Positions 8,141-17,467 of a stretch of 38,593 nt of DNA are shown here, piece after piece. Position 1 is the stretch's first letter. Every line of letters begins with the position of its first letter. The stretch is from Bacteroidales bacterium. GTDB taxonomy: Bacteria; Bacteroidota; Bacteroidia; Bacteroidales; P3. The stretch covers positions 1-38,593 of the forward strand of contig JAKSML010000014.1 in NCBI GenBank assembly GCA_024400665.1, given 5' to 3'. The notes below the pieces were generated by a model. That model did no database searches. It was not told where the DNA came from and saw nothing but the letters and a program-made list of their open reading frames with translations. The position numbers were made by a program, and so were the translations under genes.

Positions 8141-8478
8141 CTAAATGTTAGTGAGCAATACAAACCGTCCTCAACAGTTCCAAAGGTGCGGATGATTACG
8201 GCAAAACATCCCACAGAAAAGCATCTGCTATTTTCCATATTTCACAATAAGGTCCCTCGCAAAATTCACCTTCAAAACGAGGCTCGAAAGGCCGTTTTTC
8301 ACGCCATAGACAGCACAGGTCCACTTCTGCCCTATCTTCGCCCCAACTCCGCTTTGGCTCCGCTCTCAAGACGAAGCCAAAGCAGCGCTAAAACGAGGCA
8401 TCTCTCGGCCTATCATGAAGCCGCAGAGAGGCACGTCATCGGCTTTATGAGGCCTGACGCAGAGAGGCACGAGCCACG
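8141..8478. other. Non-coding gap with imperfect repeats
   Basis: I see no convincing gene in this gap between the hydrolase 3' end and the TPR gene leader. A plus-strand frame at 8186-8491 lacks a recognisable product and runs into the end of the hydrolase gene. Structures present: an inverted repeat GCTTTGGCT (8351-8359) / AGCCAAAGC (8375-8383); a 14-bp direct repeat CGCAGAGAGGCACG at 8422-8435 and 8458-8471; and an imperfect inverted repeat around 8407-8454 with the cores AAGCCG/CGGCTT and GGCCT/AGGCC. The last could end hydrolase transcription. Confidence 0.5.
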
Positions 8479-9390
8479 CTACTTCAAATAGAGGTCGAAG
8501 AGCGTCATATTTGTCCACTCACAGACCTTGACGGCGGCATCTGTGCAGTGAGCGTCATAGCTCATGACGCGGCCCGAAAGGGCGGCATCGACAAAGGCGC
8601 AGAACTCGTCAATCGTCGGAGGCAGCGCAATTGCCACCTCATGGCCGCGCTTGTCGAAACGCATCATCCAATGACTGTAGCCCTCCTTCTGGAAAAGACG
8701 CGACACCTTGTCGGCGCCGAAGAGGCTCTCGGAGAGAGAGGCACGGAAACGACGGTAGTTGACAATACGGTCTGAAGTGCCATGGAAAAAGCATGTGGGC
8801 GCGGGAGGCTGGGCATAGCGGAGATCCCTGTTGTGGCACAAGATGGCGCCAGCGTAAGGGATGACAGCCGCAGGGCGGAAGCCTTGGGGGAGCGAGGCTG
8901 CGTCTGGCAGGGAGTTGGCACGGCAATAGTCTGTCTGCAACACAGTTATAGCCCCTGCGCTACTTCCCGTGAGGATGATGCGCGAAGTGTCGATTTTCAG
9001 TTCCGTGGCATGATCACAGAGGTAACGGACTGCATCAGAGCAGTCCTGCACAGCCTGGCTGATGGCTGTCTCGAAATTGCGGTACATCTTCAGCAGCGGC
9101 AGCTTGGGCGCATGCTTGAGATAGAGGCGGTAGTCGATAGCCACAGCCACAAAGCCTCGATCGGACAAAAGCTGACAGCACTTCTTGGAGTACTCATTAT
9201 CGCGCTCGCCAGAGAAAAAACCGCCGCCGAAAACATAAACCACACAGGCATGATCGGGGCGAGGATTGGCAGGCTGGTAAACATCTAATTTCAGTCCCAA
9301 AGTGTCGCGCATAGCAAAAGAATAAGTTTTTTGAGCGAAAACGCTGAATATCTGCAACAAGGCAAACGTTATGAGAATGAGCTTTTTCAT
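8479..9390 (-). CDS. Secreted alpha/beta-hydrolase, carboxylesterase/feruloyl-esterase-like
   Basis: The 303-residue product begins with a signal peptide (MKKLILITFALLQIFSVFAQ). It has the alpha/beta-hydrolase landmarks: an oxyanion-hole segment VFGGGFFSG near 53-61, the nucleophile elbow TGSSAG with Ser144, Asp207 in HGTSD, and His250 in KRGHE. The layout (HGGG-like loop, GxSxG, late D and H) matches the BD-FAE/carboxylesterase type B-like group acting on esters outside the cytosol. The substrate cannot be told from sequence; acetyl or feruloyl esters of polysaccharides are plausible. The C-terminal ~40 residues (GRVMSYDAHCTDAAVKVCEW...) lie beyond the catalytic core. It is divergent from the lipoprotein gene at 9473 and shares a symmetric promoter region with it. 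Confidence 0.8.
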   Translation of the reverse strand: MKKLILITFALLQIFSVFAQKTYSFAMRDTLGLKLDVYQPANPRPDHACVVYVFGGGFFSGERDNEYSKKCCQLLSDRGFVAVAIDYRLYLKHAPKLPLLKMYRNFETAISQAVQDCSDAVRYLCDHATELKIDTSRIILTGSSAGAITVLQTDYCRANSLPDAASLPQGFRPAAVIPYAGAILCHNRDLRYAQPPAPTCFFHGTSDRIVNYRRFRASLSESLFGADKVSRLFQKEGYSHWMMRFDKRGHEVAIALPPTIDEFCAFVDAALSGRVMSYDAHCTDAAVKVCEWTNMTLFDLYLK

Positions 9391-9416
9391 TATAAAGTAT
9401 TTTTAACATTAATAAA

Positions 9417-9452
9417 TTGCAAATATACGATTTTTTTTCGTATTTTTGCAAA
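9417..9452. promoter_or_regulatory. Overlapping divergent promoters in a near-perfect palindrome
   Basis: Arms 9417-9429 and 9439-9451 are inverted copies (12 of 13 bp) around a T-rich 9-bp centre. On the plus strand TATTTTTG (9441-9448) is a perfect TAnnTTTG -7 box with a TTG 21 nt upstream at 9417-9419. On the minus strand TATATTTG (9420-9427) is a perfect -7 box with TTTG 21 nt upstream (9449-9452). Each promoter's -33 box overlaps the other's -7 box. It would serve the hydrolase (minus) and the 9473 gene (plus), probably in competition. Confidence 0.75.
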
Positions 9453-9472
9453 TTGAAAGAAAATAATATAAT

Positions 9473-10792
9473 ATGCCTATGAAACTCAGAATTATGATGG
9501 TATGCCTTTTTTCAGCACTTGTCATGACGGCTTGTGTGAAAGAAGGAGACTTTGAAGCGCTGAAACATCCGATGATAATTGAGGGTGAATTTGACCCTGT
9601 GTTCGGATTTCCCATTGCCAAAATGTCGGCAGACGTGGGAACTGTTATCAATATGTTCGACAGCACCAAAAGGCTGACCGTGGATGTAGATGCTAACGGC
9701 GCTGTGACGCTGCACATCACCGACACCATGCAGGCCAATTTGGACTGGAGAATACTCAAGAAAGGCAGAAACGAGATGTCGAAAGCGTCCAGCGACACCA
9801 TCGTGAGGCATATCCCCATCACGGGAGCACAGACGACAAACCTCTTCAACGCACTGCAAGACCTGAACGTCGAGGGCGTGGAGCTTGACAAGATGCTCGT
9901 ATCTGTGGATGCTGATGTGAAAGCTCACCTCAGCAACGCCTTCAACGACCTGATGAGCCGCGGCTGCCGCGTCACTTTCGACTCTATCGTGCTCACTGCC
10001 GTCTGCTCCGACGGATACATCAACGAGCTGCCTACGAATGTTCGTGGCCGTTCCATAGACCTGAATGACTTGACCGCAGGCACAAACATCGTGCTCATGG
10101 ATTGCGCCGACATGAAAGAATACACCAAGCACAAGCCGCTTTATGTAGATTACAAACTCCGCGCAAACGTTGCCATCCCCCTGTCGCAGTGGCGGGTGAG
10201 CGACACCAACCTCAACCTGGACTCTATCGGTGTGGATAGCGTTGCAGCCTCCATCAACACACGAATCGATATCCCGTTGGCCCTTTCCAGCTCACAATTC
10301 GGCCTCAACGACACCATGGCACTGAACCTCGAAGATCTGGATTCGACGCTTGCCGAAGTGCGCAAATACGTATCTATCAGCAACCACCATGAAAGCTATA
10401 TAGCTTTTGTTATCGACAACGGTCTGCCCGTGGCCATCGATTTCGATGCCATGCTCCTTGACGAGGGCAAACAGCCCGTGGTGGCGAGCCTGTTAGGCGG
10501 CGACACCCAAATACAAGGTGCGCCCATCGTTCCTTTCAGCGGCAACACCTATATGGCTCAAGGCACCAGCTCATCGACCATCAAGGTGATGATTACCGAC
10601 CAGCTCTTGAACAATCTTGCCAAGACCCGCCACTTGGTATTCTCTGTAGATCTGCATACATCCAATAACGGCGCCATGGTGCAGATTCGCCCCGAAGACC
10701 GCCTGAACGTGAGAGCCTATATTGTAGCCAGCCCTCATGCAGGCTTCCGCACAGACACTATCGACCTCAATCTTCCATCAATCATTAAATAA
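9473..10792 (+). CDS. Putative lipoprotein of unknown function
   Basis: The 439-residue product starts with a lipoprotein-type signal (MKLRIMMVCLFSALVMTAC), with the lipobox Cys followed by VKEGDF. A second ATG at 9479 is an equally good start. The mature part is rich in Asp, Asn and Leu with many predicted beta strands (for example DTMALNLEDLDSTLAE, LNVRAYIVASPHAG) and no catalytic motif that I recognise. It is followed 8 bp later by a beta-barrel gene (10801), so the two are probably translated from one message and may be an outer-membrane lipoprotein-barrel pair. It opens a plus-strand run that includes housekeeping RNA and ribosome genes. Confidence 0.75.
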   Translation: MPMKLRIMMVCLFSALVMTACVKEGDFEALKHPMIIEGEFDPVFGFPIAKMSADVGTVINMFDSTKRLTVDVDANGAVTLHITDTMQANLDWRILKKGRNEMSKASSDTIVRHIPITGAQTTNLFNALQDLNVEGVELDKMLVSVDADVKAHLSNAFNDLMSRGCRVTFDSIVLTAVCSDGYINELPTNVRGRSIDLNDLTAGTNIVLMDCADMKEYTKHKPLYVDYKLRANVAIPLSQWRVSDTNLNLDSIGVDSVAASINTRIDIPLALSSSQFGLNDTMALNLEDLDSTLAEVRKYVSISNHHESYIAFVIDNGLPVAIDFDAMLLDEGKQPVVASLLGGDTQIQGAPIVPFSGNTYMAQGTSSSTIKVMITDQLLNNLAKTRHLVFSVDLHTSNNGAMVQIRPEDRLNVRAYIVASPHAGFRTDTIDLNLPSIIK

Positions 10793-10800
10793 AATCCACC

Positions 10801-12234
10801 ATGAAAAGAATTACCCTCATCCTGGCTTTTGTCCTCTTGGCCTTAGGCCAGGCACAAGCGCAACGCATCACCGACAATGGCATATTCTACCACTCTTTCC
10901 GCTCGCCATGGTCGAACAGCTACAACCCCGCCCTCTTCCCCAATAAATCAGGCGGATATTTCACAACAGCAAAAACCGACATCAATCTGGACCTGCCGCT
11001 AAGCTACAAAGACCTTGGCCTGCAGTACGACCCTGAACGAGATGTGACGATACTGAATGTCAACGATGTTGTCAACAACCTCATCGACAACGGATGCCAC
11101 TTGGGCGTAAGCACAGACCTCAACGTATTGGGTTTCGGCTTCACCGTGAAAAACAAGCTGCATATTTCGGCCTCTGCCGGCGTCCGCATTGACGGATCTG
11201 CCAATGTGCCCCTCGGACTCCTGGAGCTGGTCTCGGAAGGAAACATCAACAGCAACGAGATGAACAGCATCAACTTCGGAGCCGAGAATATCCTCAACCT
11301 GCAAGCCTACGGCTATGCCTCGGTGAGCGCAGCCTTGAAACTGCCGGTACTGCCTTTGACCGTCGGTGCCAGAGTGAACGTCCTGGACGGACTTGTCTCT
11401 GCCGCTGTAGATAATCTCTCGGTCGATCTGAGGACATCCGACGACATCAGCAAGATGACGCTGACCTCCGACTACCGCCTGCACCTCGCCGGCCTGCCCA
11501 CTATCGAAGATTTGGAAGACCTCAAGGATATCGATTTCAGCAACATCGACATCAAAAACATCCTGAGCGAGTTCAAATTCCCAACCAACTTCGGCTTCAC
11601 CTTCGACCTGGGCGCTAAGGCCTCACTGGGTATGTTCGACCTCAGCATGAGCATCAAAGACCTCGGTCCCGGCATTCATTGGACATACAACCCCATCGCC
11701 ATCGTCCCCAAGACTCGTGACATCACCATCTCGTTCGACGGCGTGGAGCTCAGCACCTTGCTGACAAACGGAGAGATTGACACCTCCTTCATCAGCAACT
11801 TCAAAGACAGCCTGCTGGCTATGATTGACTACACCGAAGTAGAAGAGGATTTCTGGTACTCGATGCCCACGCACATGTACATCGGCGCCTCGGCACATCT
11901 TGGCGACTTCCTCCGCGTAGGCTACCTGTTCCAAGGCCTTTGGCACAACGGCTGGTTCAGCAACCATCATGTGTCGGGCACCCCCTTTGCCTGCAATAAC
12001 ACCCTCTCTGCCAACCTCAACCTCTTCAACTGGCTGGAACTCGGAGTTGCCAACTCCTTCACCTACGACGGCACCAACTTCACAGCCTTCAACCCTGGAG
12101 CCTCCCTCACCGTGGGTCTCGGTGGCAAATTCCAGCTTTTTGCAGCTGTGGAGTATGTGTCGAGCATATATCTCGCCGAAATAAAGGCGGCACATGTGCT
12201 CTTCGGCATCAACATCGTCGGCCTCAAGAAATAA
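10801..12234 (+). CDS. DUF5723-like outer-membrane beta-barrel protein
   Basis: The 477-residue product has a signal peptide (MKRITLILAFVLLALGQAQAQ). Its mature N-terminus, SFRSPWSNSYNPALFPNKSG, is the kind of opening seen in Bacteroidota proteins annotated DUF5723, which resemble FadL/PorV-type barrels; this assignment is from memory. Repeated amphipathic strands and Gly/aromatic turns run to a C-terminal strand, HVLFGINIVGLKK. A charged central stretch, DLEDLKDIDFSNIDIKNIL, may be an extracellular or periplasmic insertion. It is preceded by the lipoprotein gene and followed by der after a 133-bp gap. The function is unknown. Confidence 0.75.
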   Translation: MKRITLILAFVLLALGQAQAQRITDNGIFYHSFRSPWSNSYNPALFPNKSGGYFTTAKTDINLDLPLSYKDLGLQYDPERDVTILNVNDVVNNLIDNGCHLGVSTDLNVLGFGFTVKNKLHISASAGVRIDGSANVPLGLLELVSEGNINSNEMNSINFGAENILNLQAYGYASVSAALKLPVLPLTVGARVNVLDGLVSAAVDNLSVDLRTSDDISKMTLTSDYRLHLAGLPTIEDLEDLKDIDFSNIDIKNILSEFKFPTNFGFTFDLGAKASLGMFDLSMSIKDLGPGIHWTYNPIAIVPKTRDITISFDGVELSTLLTNGEIDTSFISNFKDSLLAMIDYTEVEEDFWYSMPTHMYIGASAHLGDFLRVGYLFQGLWHNGWFSNHHVSGTPFACNNTLSANLNLFNWLELGVANSFTYDGTNFTAFNPGASLTVGLGGKFQLFAAVEYVSSIYLAEIKAAHVLFGINIVGLKK

Positions 12235-12367
12235 CGACAAAGAGAGGTTGCGACAGCAGCCCGCCCTCTTCTATAAAATATATACAATAAAAATTACACG
12301 CTATCGGTGAGTGCAGGCAGAACCGCTGAACACCACTTCTTCAACATCACTAAAACGACAAATAGAC

Positions 12368-13675
12368 ATGAGTAACTTAGTAGCTATCGTAGGACGACCC
12401 AATGTGGGGAAATCCACACTTTTCAACCGACTCACCGAAAGCCGCAAGGCTATCGTCGATGAAACCTCTGGCGTCACCCGCGACCGCCAATACGGCAAAT
12501 CAGACTGGAACGGAAAACGATTCTCCATCATCGACACAGGCGGATATGTGATGGGCGGCGACGACGAATTTGAGACGGAGATCCGCAAACAGGTGCAACT
12601 TGCCATCGAAGAGGCCGACACAATCCTGTTCCTCGTCGATGCCCGCGAAGGTCTCACACCCATGGACGAAGACGTGGCCGACATGCTGCGCCGTTGCTCC
12701 AAGAAGGTAATCCTCGTGGCTAACAAAGTGGACGAATCGAAAGAGATGGAAGGACTGTGCGAGTTCTATTCCCTCGGCTTGGGCGAGCCTGTGCCCATCG
12801 CAGGCATCAGCGGAAGCGGTACTGGCGACCTCCTCGACATGGTGGTCGAAGACTTTGACGAAGGCGAAGAGGACGAGAGCGAAGGTCTCCCCAGAATAGC
12901 TGTGGTGGGCCGTCCCAACGTGGGCAAGAGCTCCTTCATCAACTTCATCACGGGACAGGACCGCAATATCGTCACCCCCATCGCAGGCACCACCCGCGAC
13001 AGCATCTACACACGCTACAACATGTTCGGCTTCGACTTCAACTTTGTTGATACTGCCGGTCTGCGCAAGAAGTCGAAAGTGAGCGAGGACCTCGAGTTCT
13101 ACTCTGTGATGCGCAGCATCCGCGCCATCGAGAACAGCGACGTCTGCATCCTTATGCTCGATGCCAGCCAGGGACTCGAACAGCAAGACCTCAACATCTT
13201 CTCGCTCATCCAGCGCAACAACAAAGGCGTGGTGGTCGTGGTGAACAAATGGGACCTCATCGAAAAAGACAACAATACGCACAAAGAGTTCGAGCAACTC
13301 ATCCGCAGCCGCATCTCGCCTTTTGAAGATGTGCCCATCATCTTCACCAGCGTGCTGAACAAACAGCGCATCTTCAAGGTGTTGGAGACTGCAAAACAGG
13401 TCTATGAAGCCCGCAGCCGCCGCATCAGCACAAGCGAGCTCAACGACACCCTGCTACCCATCGTGAAAGAGCAGAACCCGCCACCCTCGGTGAAAGGCAA
13501 GTGGATTAAAATCAAATACATCACGCAGTTGCCTACGCACTATCCGCAGTTCGTATTCTTCTGCAACCTGCCGCAGTATATCCGCGACCCATACAAACGC
13601 TTTGTCGAGAACCGTATGCGCGAACTCTGGGACTTCCACGGCGTACCCATCTCCATCTTCTTCCGCGCCAAATAG
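12368..13675 (+). CDS. der: Ribosome-assembly GTPase Der (EngA)
   Basis: Der is a tandem GTPase needed for 50S ribosome maturation. The start at 12368 ([16 protein letters not shown]) is chosen over an in-frame ATG at 12311 because the first G1 motif must lie at the N-terminus. The 435-residue product has two G domains. The first has GRPNVGKS at 9-16, DTGG and NKVD. The second has GRPNVGKS at 181-188, DTAG and NKWD. The C-terminal KH-like domain contains [19 protein letters not shown] and ends PISIFFRAK. The length is typical for the family. An acidic linker between the two G domains ([12 protein letters not shown]) is also family-typical. Confidence 0.97.
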   Translation: MSNLVAIVGRPNVGKSTLFNRLTESRKAIVDETSGVTRDRQYGKSDWNGKRFSIIDTGGYVMGGDDEFETEIRKQVQLAIEEADTILFLVDAREGLTPMDEDVADMLRRCSKKVILVANKVDESKEMEGLCEFYSLGLGEPVPIAGISGSGTGDLLDMVVEDFDEGEEDESEGLPRIAVVGRPNVGKSSFINFITGQDRNIVTPIAGTTRDSIYTRYNMFGFDFNFVDTAGLRKKSKVSEDLEFYSVMRSIRAIENSDVCILMLDASQGLEQQDLNIFSLIQRNNKGVVVVVNKWDLIEKDNNTHKEFEQLIRSRISPFEDVPIIFTSVLNKQRIFKVLETAKQVYEARSRRISTSELNDTLLPIVKEQNPPPSVKGKWIKIKYITQLPTHYPQFVFFCNLPQYIRDPYKRFVENRMRELWDFHGVPISIFFRAK

Positions 13676-13706
13676 AAACTAATCAACTCTAAGCATCTAC
13701 AATATA

Positions 13707-14420
13707 ATGAAAAGACTCTTTCCTATCCTTCTCGCAGTCCTGATGACTCTCTCTTCCTGCAACCGCGTTCGCGAAGAGGTGATGCAAAAATACCCCGACG
13801 GCAAGCCTATGATCACCTTCCTGCTCAAAGGCTCGAAGAAAGACCCTACCCGCGTGGGCGAACGTATGTACTACGAAAACGGCCAGCTGCAATTCGAGAA
13901 GAAATTCTCGGGCAAACCCGAAGTGCCAGACAATGAATGGAGCTATTACTTTGACAACGGGCAGCTCTTCGCCTCGGGCGATTTCTCAAAGAACCATGAG
14001 TTCGGCAGCAACTGGACTTTCTTCAACCGCAATGGCAATCCCTACTACGATGGAAAGCTTGACTCGGTCTATGTAACAGACCTGGGCATGTTCGGCACCC
14101 CCTCGACGGTTGTTTTCTGCTCTGGGGTACACCAAGATGTAGTTCAATTCTACAGCAACTACACTGTCCGTAGCACCGAACGTCTCACCAACGGAGCAAG
14201 AAGCGGCCGCGTGTATTTCTACTTCCCCAACGGACGCACTCAGGTGGAAGCCAACTTCGACAACGGACAAGAGGACGGCCCCTATATCGTCTATCGCGAA
14301 AACGGCATACCCTACTACCAAGGCAACTACAGCCACGGTGAGCGCGTGGGCGTCTGGGAATTTTACGACGAAGAGGGAAACCTCGCTCATACGATGGACT
14401 ACAATAAAGCCAAGAAATAG
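13707..14420 (+). CDS. MORN-repeat lipoprotein (YwqK-like), first of a tandem pair
   Basis: The 237-residue product has a lipoprotein signal with lipobox LSSC (MKRLFPILLAVLMTLSSC). It is then made of MORN_2-type repeats: YPDGKPM, MYYENGQLQFEKKF, YYFDNGQLFASGDF, FYFPNGRTQVEANF, VYRENGIPYYQGNY and FYDEEGNLAHTMDY. Such proteins are often annotated as YwqK-family antitoxins, a label with little support when, as here, the protein is a lipoprotein. They are more likely cell-envelope binding proteins. The next gene, 11 bp downstream, is a paralog. No toxin-like gene is adjacent. Confidence 0.85.
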   Translation: MKRLFPILLAVLMTLSSCNRVREEVMQKYPDGKPMITFLLKGSKKDPTRVGERMYYENGQLQFEKKFSGKPEVPDNEWSYYFDNGQLFASGDFSKNHEFGSNWTFFNRNGNPYYDGKLDSVYVTDLGMFGTPSTVVFCSGVHQDVVQFYSNYTVRSTERLTNGARSGRVYFYFPNGRTQVEANFDNGQEDGPYIVYRENGIPYYQGNYSHGERVGVWEFYDEEGNLAHTMDYNKAKK

Positions 14421-14431
14421 TCGCTATAGCA

Positions 14432-15112
14432 ATGAAGCCATCTCTGCTTTTCATCCTCGCAGCATCAACGCTCTTCTCGTCCTGCATCCTCTTTGGCGGC
14501 AAAACGACAGACACATACCCTGACGGAAGCCCCAAAAGCGTCACCCAGATAACGGGGATGCGCAATTTTGAGTTGTGCCAGGTTGAGCGCATGTACTACG
14601 AGAACGGACTGATAAAGTACGAGAAACGATTCTACGGGAACGATAAAGTTCCCGATGGAATATGGAACTTCTACTACGATAACGGCCAAATATTTGCCTC
14701 GGCCGACTTCTCGGAGAATCATACTGAGGGCTCCAAATGGATGCTCTATAGTAATAACGGCGAATACATACACGACAGAAACAGTTATGACTCTGTCTGC
14801 ATTGCCAAGAAAGATGATTTCGATGTGCCTATCAAAGTGATTTTCTATTCCGGCAATAAATCGGAGGTCGTCATGTTCGATGAAACGCACAACATACAGC
14901 GTGTGCAGCACTTCACAGACCAGGAGCCCGACGGACCAGACATCACATATTACCCCAATGGGCAGGCAAAAAGCATCTCGTTCTTCAGCAACGGACAGAA
15001 GGCCAGCCAGACTCTCACTTTCCGAAAGAATGGTATGCCCTACGGCAGGAATAGCACCAACATCAGCACACCATCCTCTCGTTTGGGAGACTCATCATAC
15101 CTATATCACTGA
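14432..15112 (+). CDS. MORN-repeat lipoprotein, second of a tandem pair
   Basis: This 226-residue protein is a paralog of the preceding one. It has a lipoprotein signal with FSSC and the same repeat order: [63 protein letters not shown]. It also keeps the same insert between the third and fourth conserved repeats ([13 protein letters not shown] here, LDSVYVTDLGMF in the first). The C-terminus diverges into a Ser-rich tail. The sequence divergence shows an old duplication. It ends 5 bp before cca. Confidence 0.83.
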   Translation: MKPSLLFILAASTLFSSCILFGGKTTDTYPDGSPKSVTQITGMRNFELCQVERMYYENGLIKYEKRFYGNDKVPDGIWNFYYDNGQIFASADFSENHTEGSKWMLYSNNGEYIHDRNSYDSVCIAKKDDFDVPIKVIFYSGNKSEVVMFDETHNIQRVQHFTDQEPDGPDITYYPNGQAKSISFFSNGQKASQTLTFRKNGMPYGRNSTNISTPSSRLGDSSYLYH

Positions 15113-15117
15113 ACTAC

Positions 15118-16542
15118 ATGGACGTCATATTAAACAACCCTATATACCGCATCGTCGGTCAAGCGGCCGATGAGATGGGCCTACAGGCTTTTGCCGTGGG
15201 TGGTGTGGTACGTGACTACTTCCTTCAACGCCACTGTACCGACATCGATATCGTCTGCGTCGGCAATGGCATTGCCTTAGCCAAAGCCGCAGCCCGAAGC
15301 ATCAGTCCCAATATCGAAGTCAACGTCTTCAAAAACTTCGGCACCGCCTCGTTTCACTACCATTACGAAGGGGTGACTTGGCAGATTGAGTTCGTGGGGG
15401 CACGACGCGAAAGCTACCGCCGCGACAGCCGCAAGCCTATCGTTGAAGACGGAACACTCGAAGACGACCAAAACCGCCGCGACTTCACCATCAATGCAAT
15501 GGCTGTATCCCTCAACAGCACCACCTTCGGACAGCTACTTGACCCATTCGGCGGCATACGAGACCTCAACGAAGGCGTCATCAAAACGCCCCTCGACCCA
15601 GATATCACTTTCAGCGACGACCCCCTGCGCATGATGCGAGCCATCCGCTTCGCCACCCAGCTCGGTTTCTATATTCAAGACTCCACCTTCGACGCTATCT
15701 GCCGTAATGCCGAACGTATCAAGATTGTATCTGCCGAACGCATCACCACAGAACTTAACAAGATTGTCCTCTCCCCTACCCCATCGCTCGGCTTCAAACT
15801 GTTGCAGAAGTCGGGACTGCTCAAAATCATCTTCCCCGAATTTTCCAACCTCAAGGGCGTCGATACAGTGGGTGCACGCGGACACAAGGACAACTTCTAC
15901 CACACGCTCGAAGTTTTAGACAACGTGGCAGAAAGAAGCGACAACCTCTGGCTCCGCTGGGCAGCCATCCTACACGACATCGGAAAGCCCGCCACAAAAC
16001 GTTATGACGAAAAGACGGGTTGGACATTCCACGGACACGAAGTGCGTGGCAGCAAGATGGTGAAGAAGATATTCTCCCATCTGCGTCTGCCTCTCGACAA
16101 CAAGATGAAGTATGTCGAGAAGTTAGTTCTGCTCCACCTTCGCCCCATCATCCTCGCAGAAGATGAGGTGACGGATTCGGCTGTACGCCGGCTTCTGTTT
16201 GATGCGGGAGACGACATCGACGACCTCATGACCCTCTGCGAAGCCGACATCACCAGCAAGAACGAGGAGAAGGTGCGCCGCTACATGAAAAACTTCCAAC
16301 TGGTTCGCCAGAAACTAATCGAACTGGAAGAGAAAGACCGCATCCGCAACTTCCAGCCCCCTGTGAGCGGAGAAGATATCATGAAGACATTCGGCATTCC
16401 ACCCTGCCGCGAAATCGGCACCATCAAAGACTCCATCAAGGATGCCATTCTTGACGGCGTGATTCCAAATGAAAGGGAAGCCGCATGGAAGATGATGTTG
16501 GACAAAGCCGCCGAACTCGGCCTAAAACCAATTGTAAAATAA
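15118..16542 (+). CDS. cca: CCA-adding tRNA nucleotidyltransferase/poly(A) polymerase family with HD domain
   Basis: The family adds or repairs the 3' CCA end of tRNA. The 474-residue product has the nucleotidyltransferase motif GGVVRDYFL at 28-36 and the metal-binding DID at 42-44. Next comes the [10 protein letters not shown] motif, then [20 protein letters not shown] and [18 protein letters not shown]. An HD domain follows, with His286-Asp287 in LHDIGKP and HGHEVRG. This is a class II CCA enzyme with a fused HD phosphohydrolase domain, as usual in Bacteroidota. It is followed 10 bp later by miaA, another tRNA-modifying gene, so the two probably share a message. Confidence 0.95.
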   Translation: MDVILNNPIYRIVGQAADEMGLQAFAVGGVVRDYFLQRHCTDIDIVCVGNGIALAKAAARSISPNIEVNVFKNFGTASFHYHYEGVTWQIEFVGARRESYRRDSRKPIVEDGTLEDDQNRRDFTINAMAVSLNSTTFGQLLDPFGGIRDLNEGVIKTPLDPDITFSDDPLRMMRAIRFATQLGFYIQDSTFDAICRNAERIKIVSAERITTELNKIVLSPTPSLGFKLLQKSGLLKIIFPEFSNLKGVDTVGARGHKDNFYHTLEVLDNVAERSDNLWLRWAAILHDIGKPATKRYDEKTGWTFHGHEVRGSKMVKKIFSHLRLPLDNKMKYVEKLVLLHLRPIILAEDEVTDSAVRRLLFDAGDDIDDLMTLCEADITSKNEEKVRRYMKNFQLVRQKLIELEEKDRIRNFQPPVSGEDIMKTFGIPPCREIGTIKDSIKDAILDGVIPNEREAAWKMMLDKAAELGLKPIVK

Positions 16543-16552
16543 CAATCACACC

Positions 16553-17467
16553 ATAAAACTAACGTTCATACTCGGTCCAACAGCTGTCGGCAAAACATCC
16601 TACGCTATTGAATTGGCACAAAAGCTCAACACGGAGATTGTGTCGTGCGATTCTCGTCAGTTTTATAAAGAGCTGAACATCGGTGTTGCAAGGCCCTCGG
16701 AAGAAGAGCTTGCCGCCGTTCCGCACCATTTCATTGCCTGTCGCTCTGTGAACGACCCCTACAATGTATTCACATACGAACAAGAAGCCTTATCTTGCAT
16801 AGATAGACTATTCATGACACACGAAAACGTCATTGCCGTAGGCGGCAGCGGACTCTATATCGAGGCTTTGAGCAATGGAATATCAATACTCCCAGACCCT
16901 ACCCCAGAACTTAGAAACGAGCTACAGCAGAAGCTCAAAAACGAAGGTGTAGAGAGCCTCGCCTCTATGCTCAAACAACTTGACCCTGAATACTATAATC
17001 AAGTCGATCTTGCCAACGGTGTGAGGATTCAACGAGCCTTGGAAGTCTGTATTATGACAGGCGAGCCATACAGCCAGATTATCAAACAGCCCAAACAGCA
17101 GAGACCTTTCGAGATAGAGACCATTGTGCTGCAACGAGACCGTGACGACCTACGCCGACGCATAGACCTGCGCGTTGACCAAATGTTTAAAGATGGATTA
17201 GAGGCGGAAGTCCGCAATCTGTATGGATTAAGACATCTAACGCCGCTCAACACCGTTGGTTATAAAGAATTTTTCAACTTATGGGCAAGCGAAGATACTA
17301 ACGAGCCTTGCAATAGCGCCAATATGGACAACCAAGCCCGCAACCTATCCGCCCAACAGATAGAAGAGGTGTCAAATGCCATAAAACTCAACACATGGCA
17401 CTATGCAAAAAAGCAAATCACCTGGTTCAAAAAGAAAGCTAATCAATCAAAAATTATAACACTATGA
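16553..17467 (+). CDS. miaA: tRNA dimethylallyltransferase, apparent AUA start
   Basis: MiaA transfers a dimethylallyl group to A37 of tRNAs that read UNN codons. The first ATG in frame (16613) would remove the P-loop. Upstream, the frame encodes KLTFILGPTAVGKTSYAIEL and is closed by a TAA at 16535-16537. The only codon that gives a normal N-terminus is ATA at 16553, which yields M-KLTFILGPTAVGKT. The 304-residue product then has DSRQFYKELNIGVARPS, VGGSGLYIEAL, NGVRIQRALEV and a typical C-terminus (NTWHYAKKQITWFKKK). The start is 10 bp after the cca stop. Either AUA is used as a start or the base is a sequencing error for ATG. The gene overlaps the next one by ATGA. Confidence 0.9.
   Translation: MKLTFILGPTAVGKTSYAIELAQKLNTEIVSCDSRQFYKELNIGVARPSEEELAAVPHHFIACRSVNDPYNVFTYEQEALSCIDRLFMTHENVIAVGGSGLYIEALSNGISILPDPTPELRNELQQKLKNEGVESLASMLKQLDPEYYNQVDLANGVRIQRALEVCIMTGEPYSQIIKQPKQQRPFEIETIVLQRDRDDLRRRIDLRVDQMFKDGLEAEVRNLYGLRHLTPLNTVGYKEFFNLWASEDTNEPCNSANMDNQARNLSAQQIEEVSNAIKLNTWHYAKKQITWFKKKANQSKIITL

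Noticed and set aside
8186-8491. A 101-codon plus-strand frame in the gap before the TPR gene
   Set aside because: No ribosome-binding site, signal or family feature; it overlaps the hydrolase 3' end and the repeats there.
13707-15112. Toxin-antitoxin system based on YwqK-like MORN proteins
   Set aside because: Both proteins carry lipoprotein signals and no toxin gene is adjacent.
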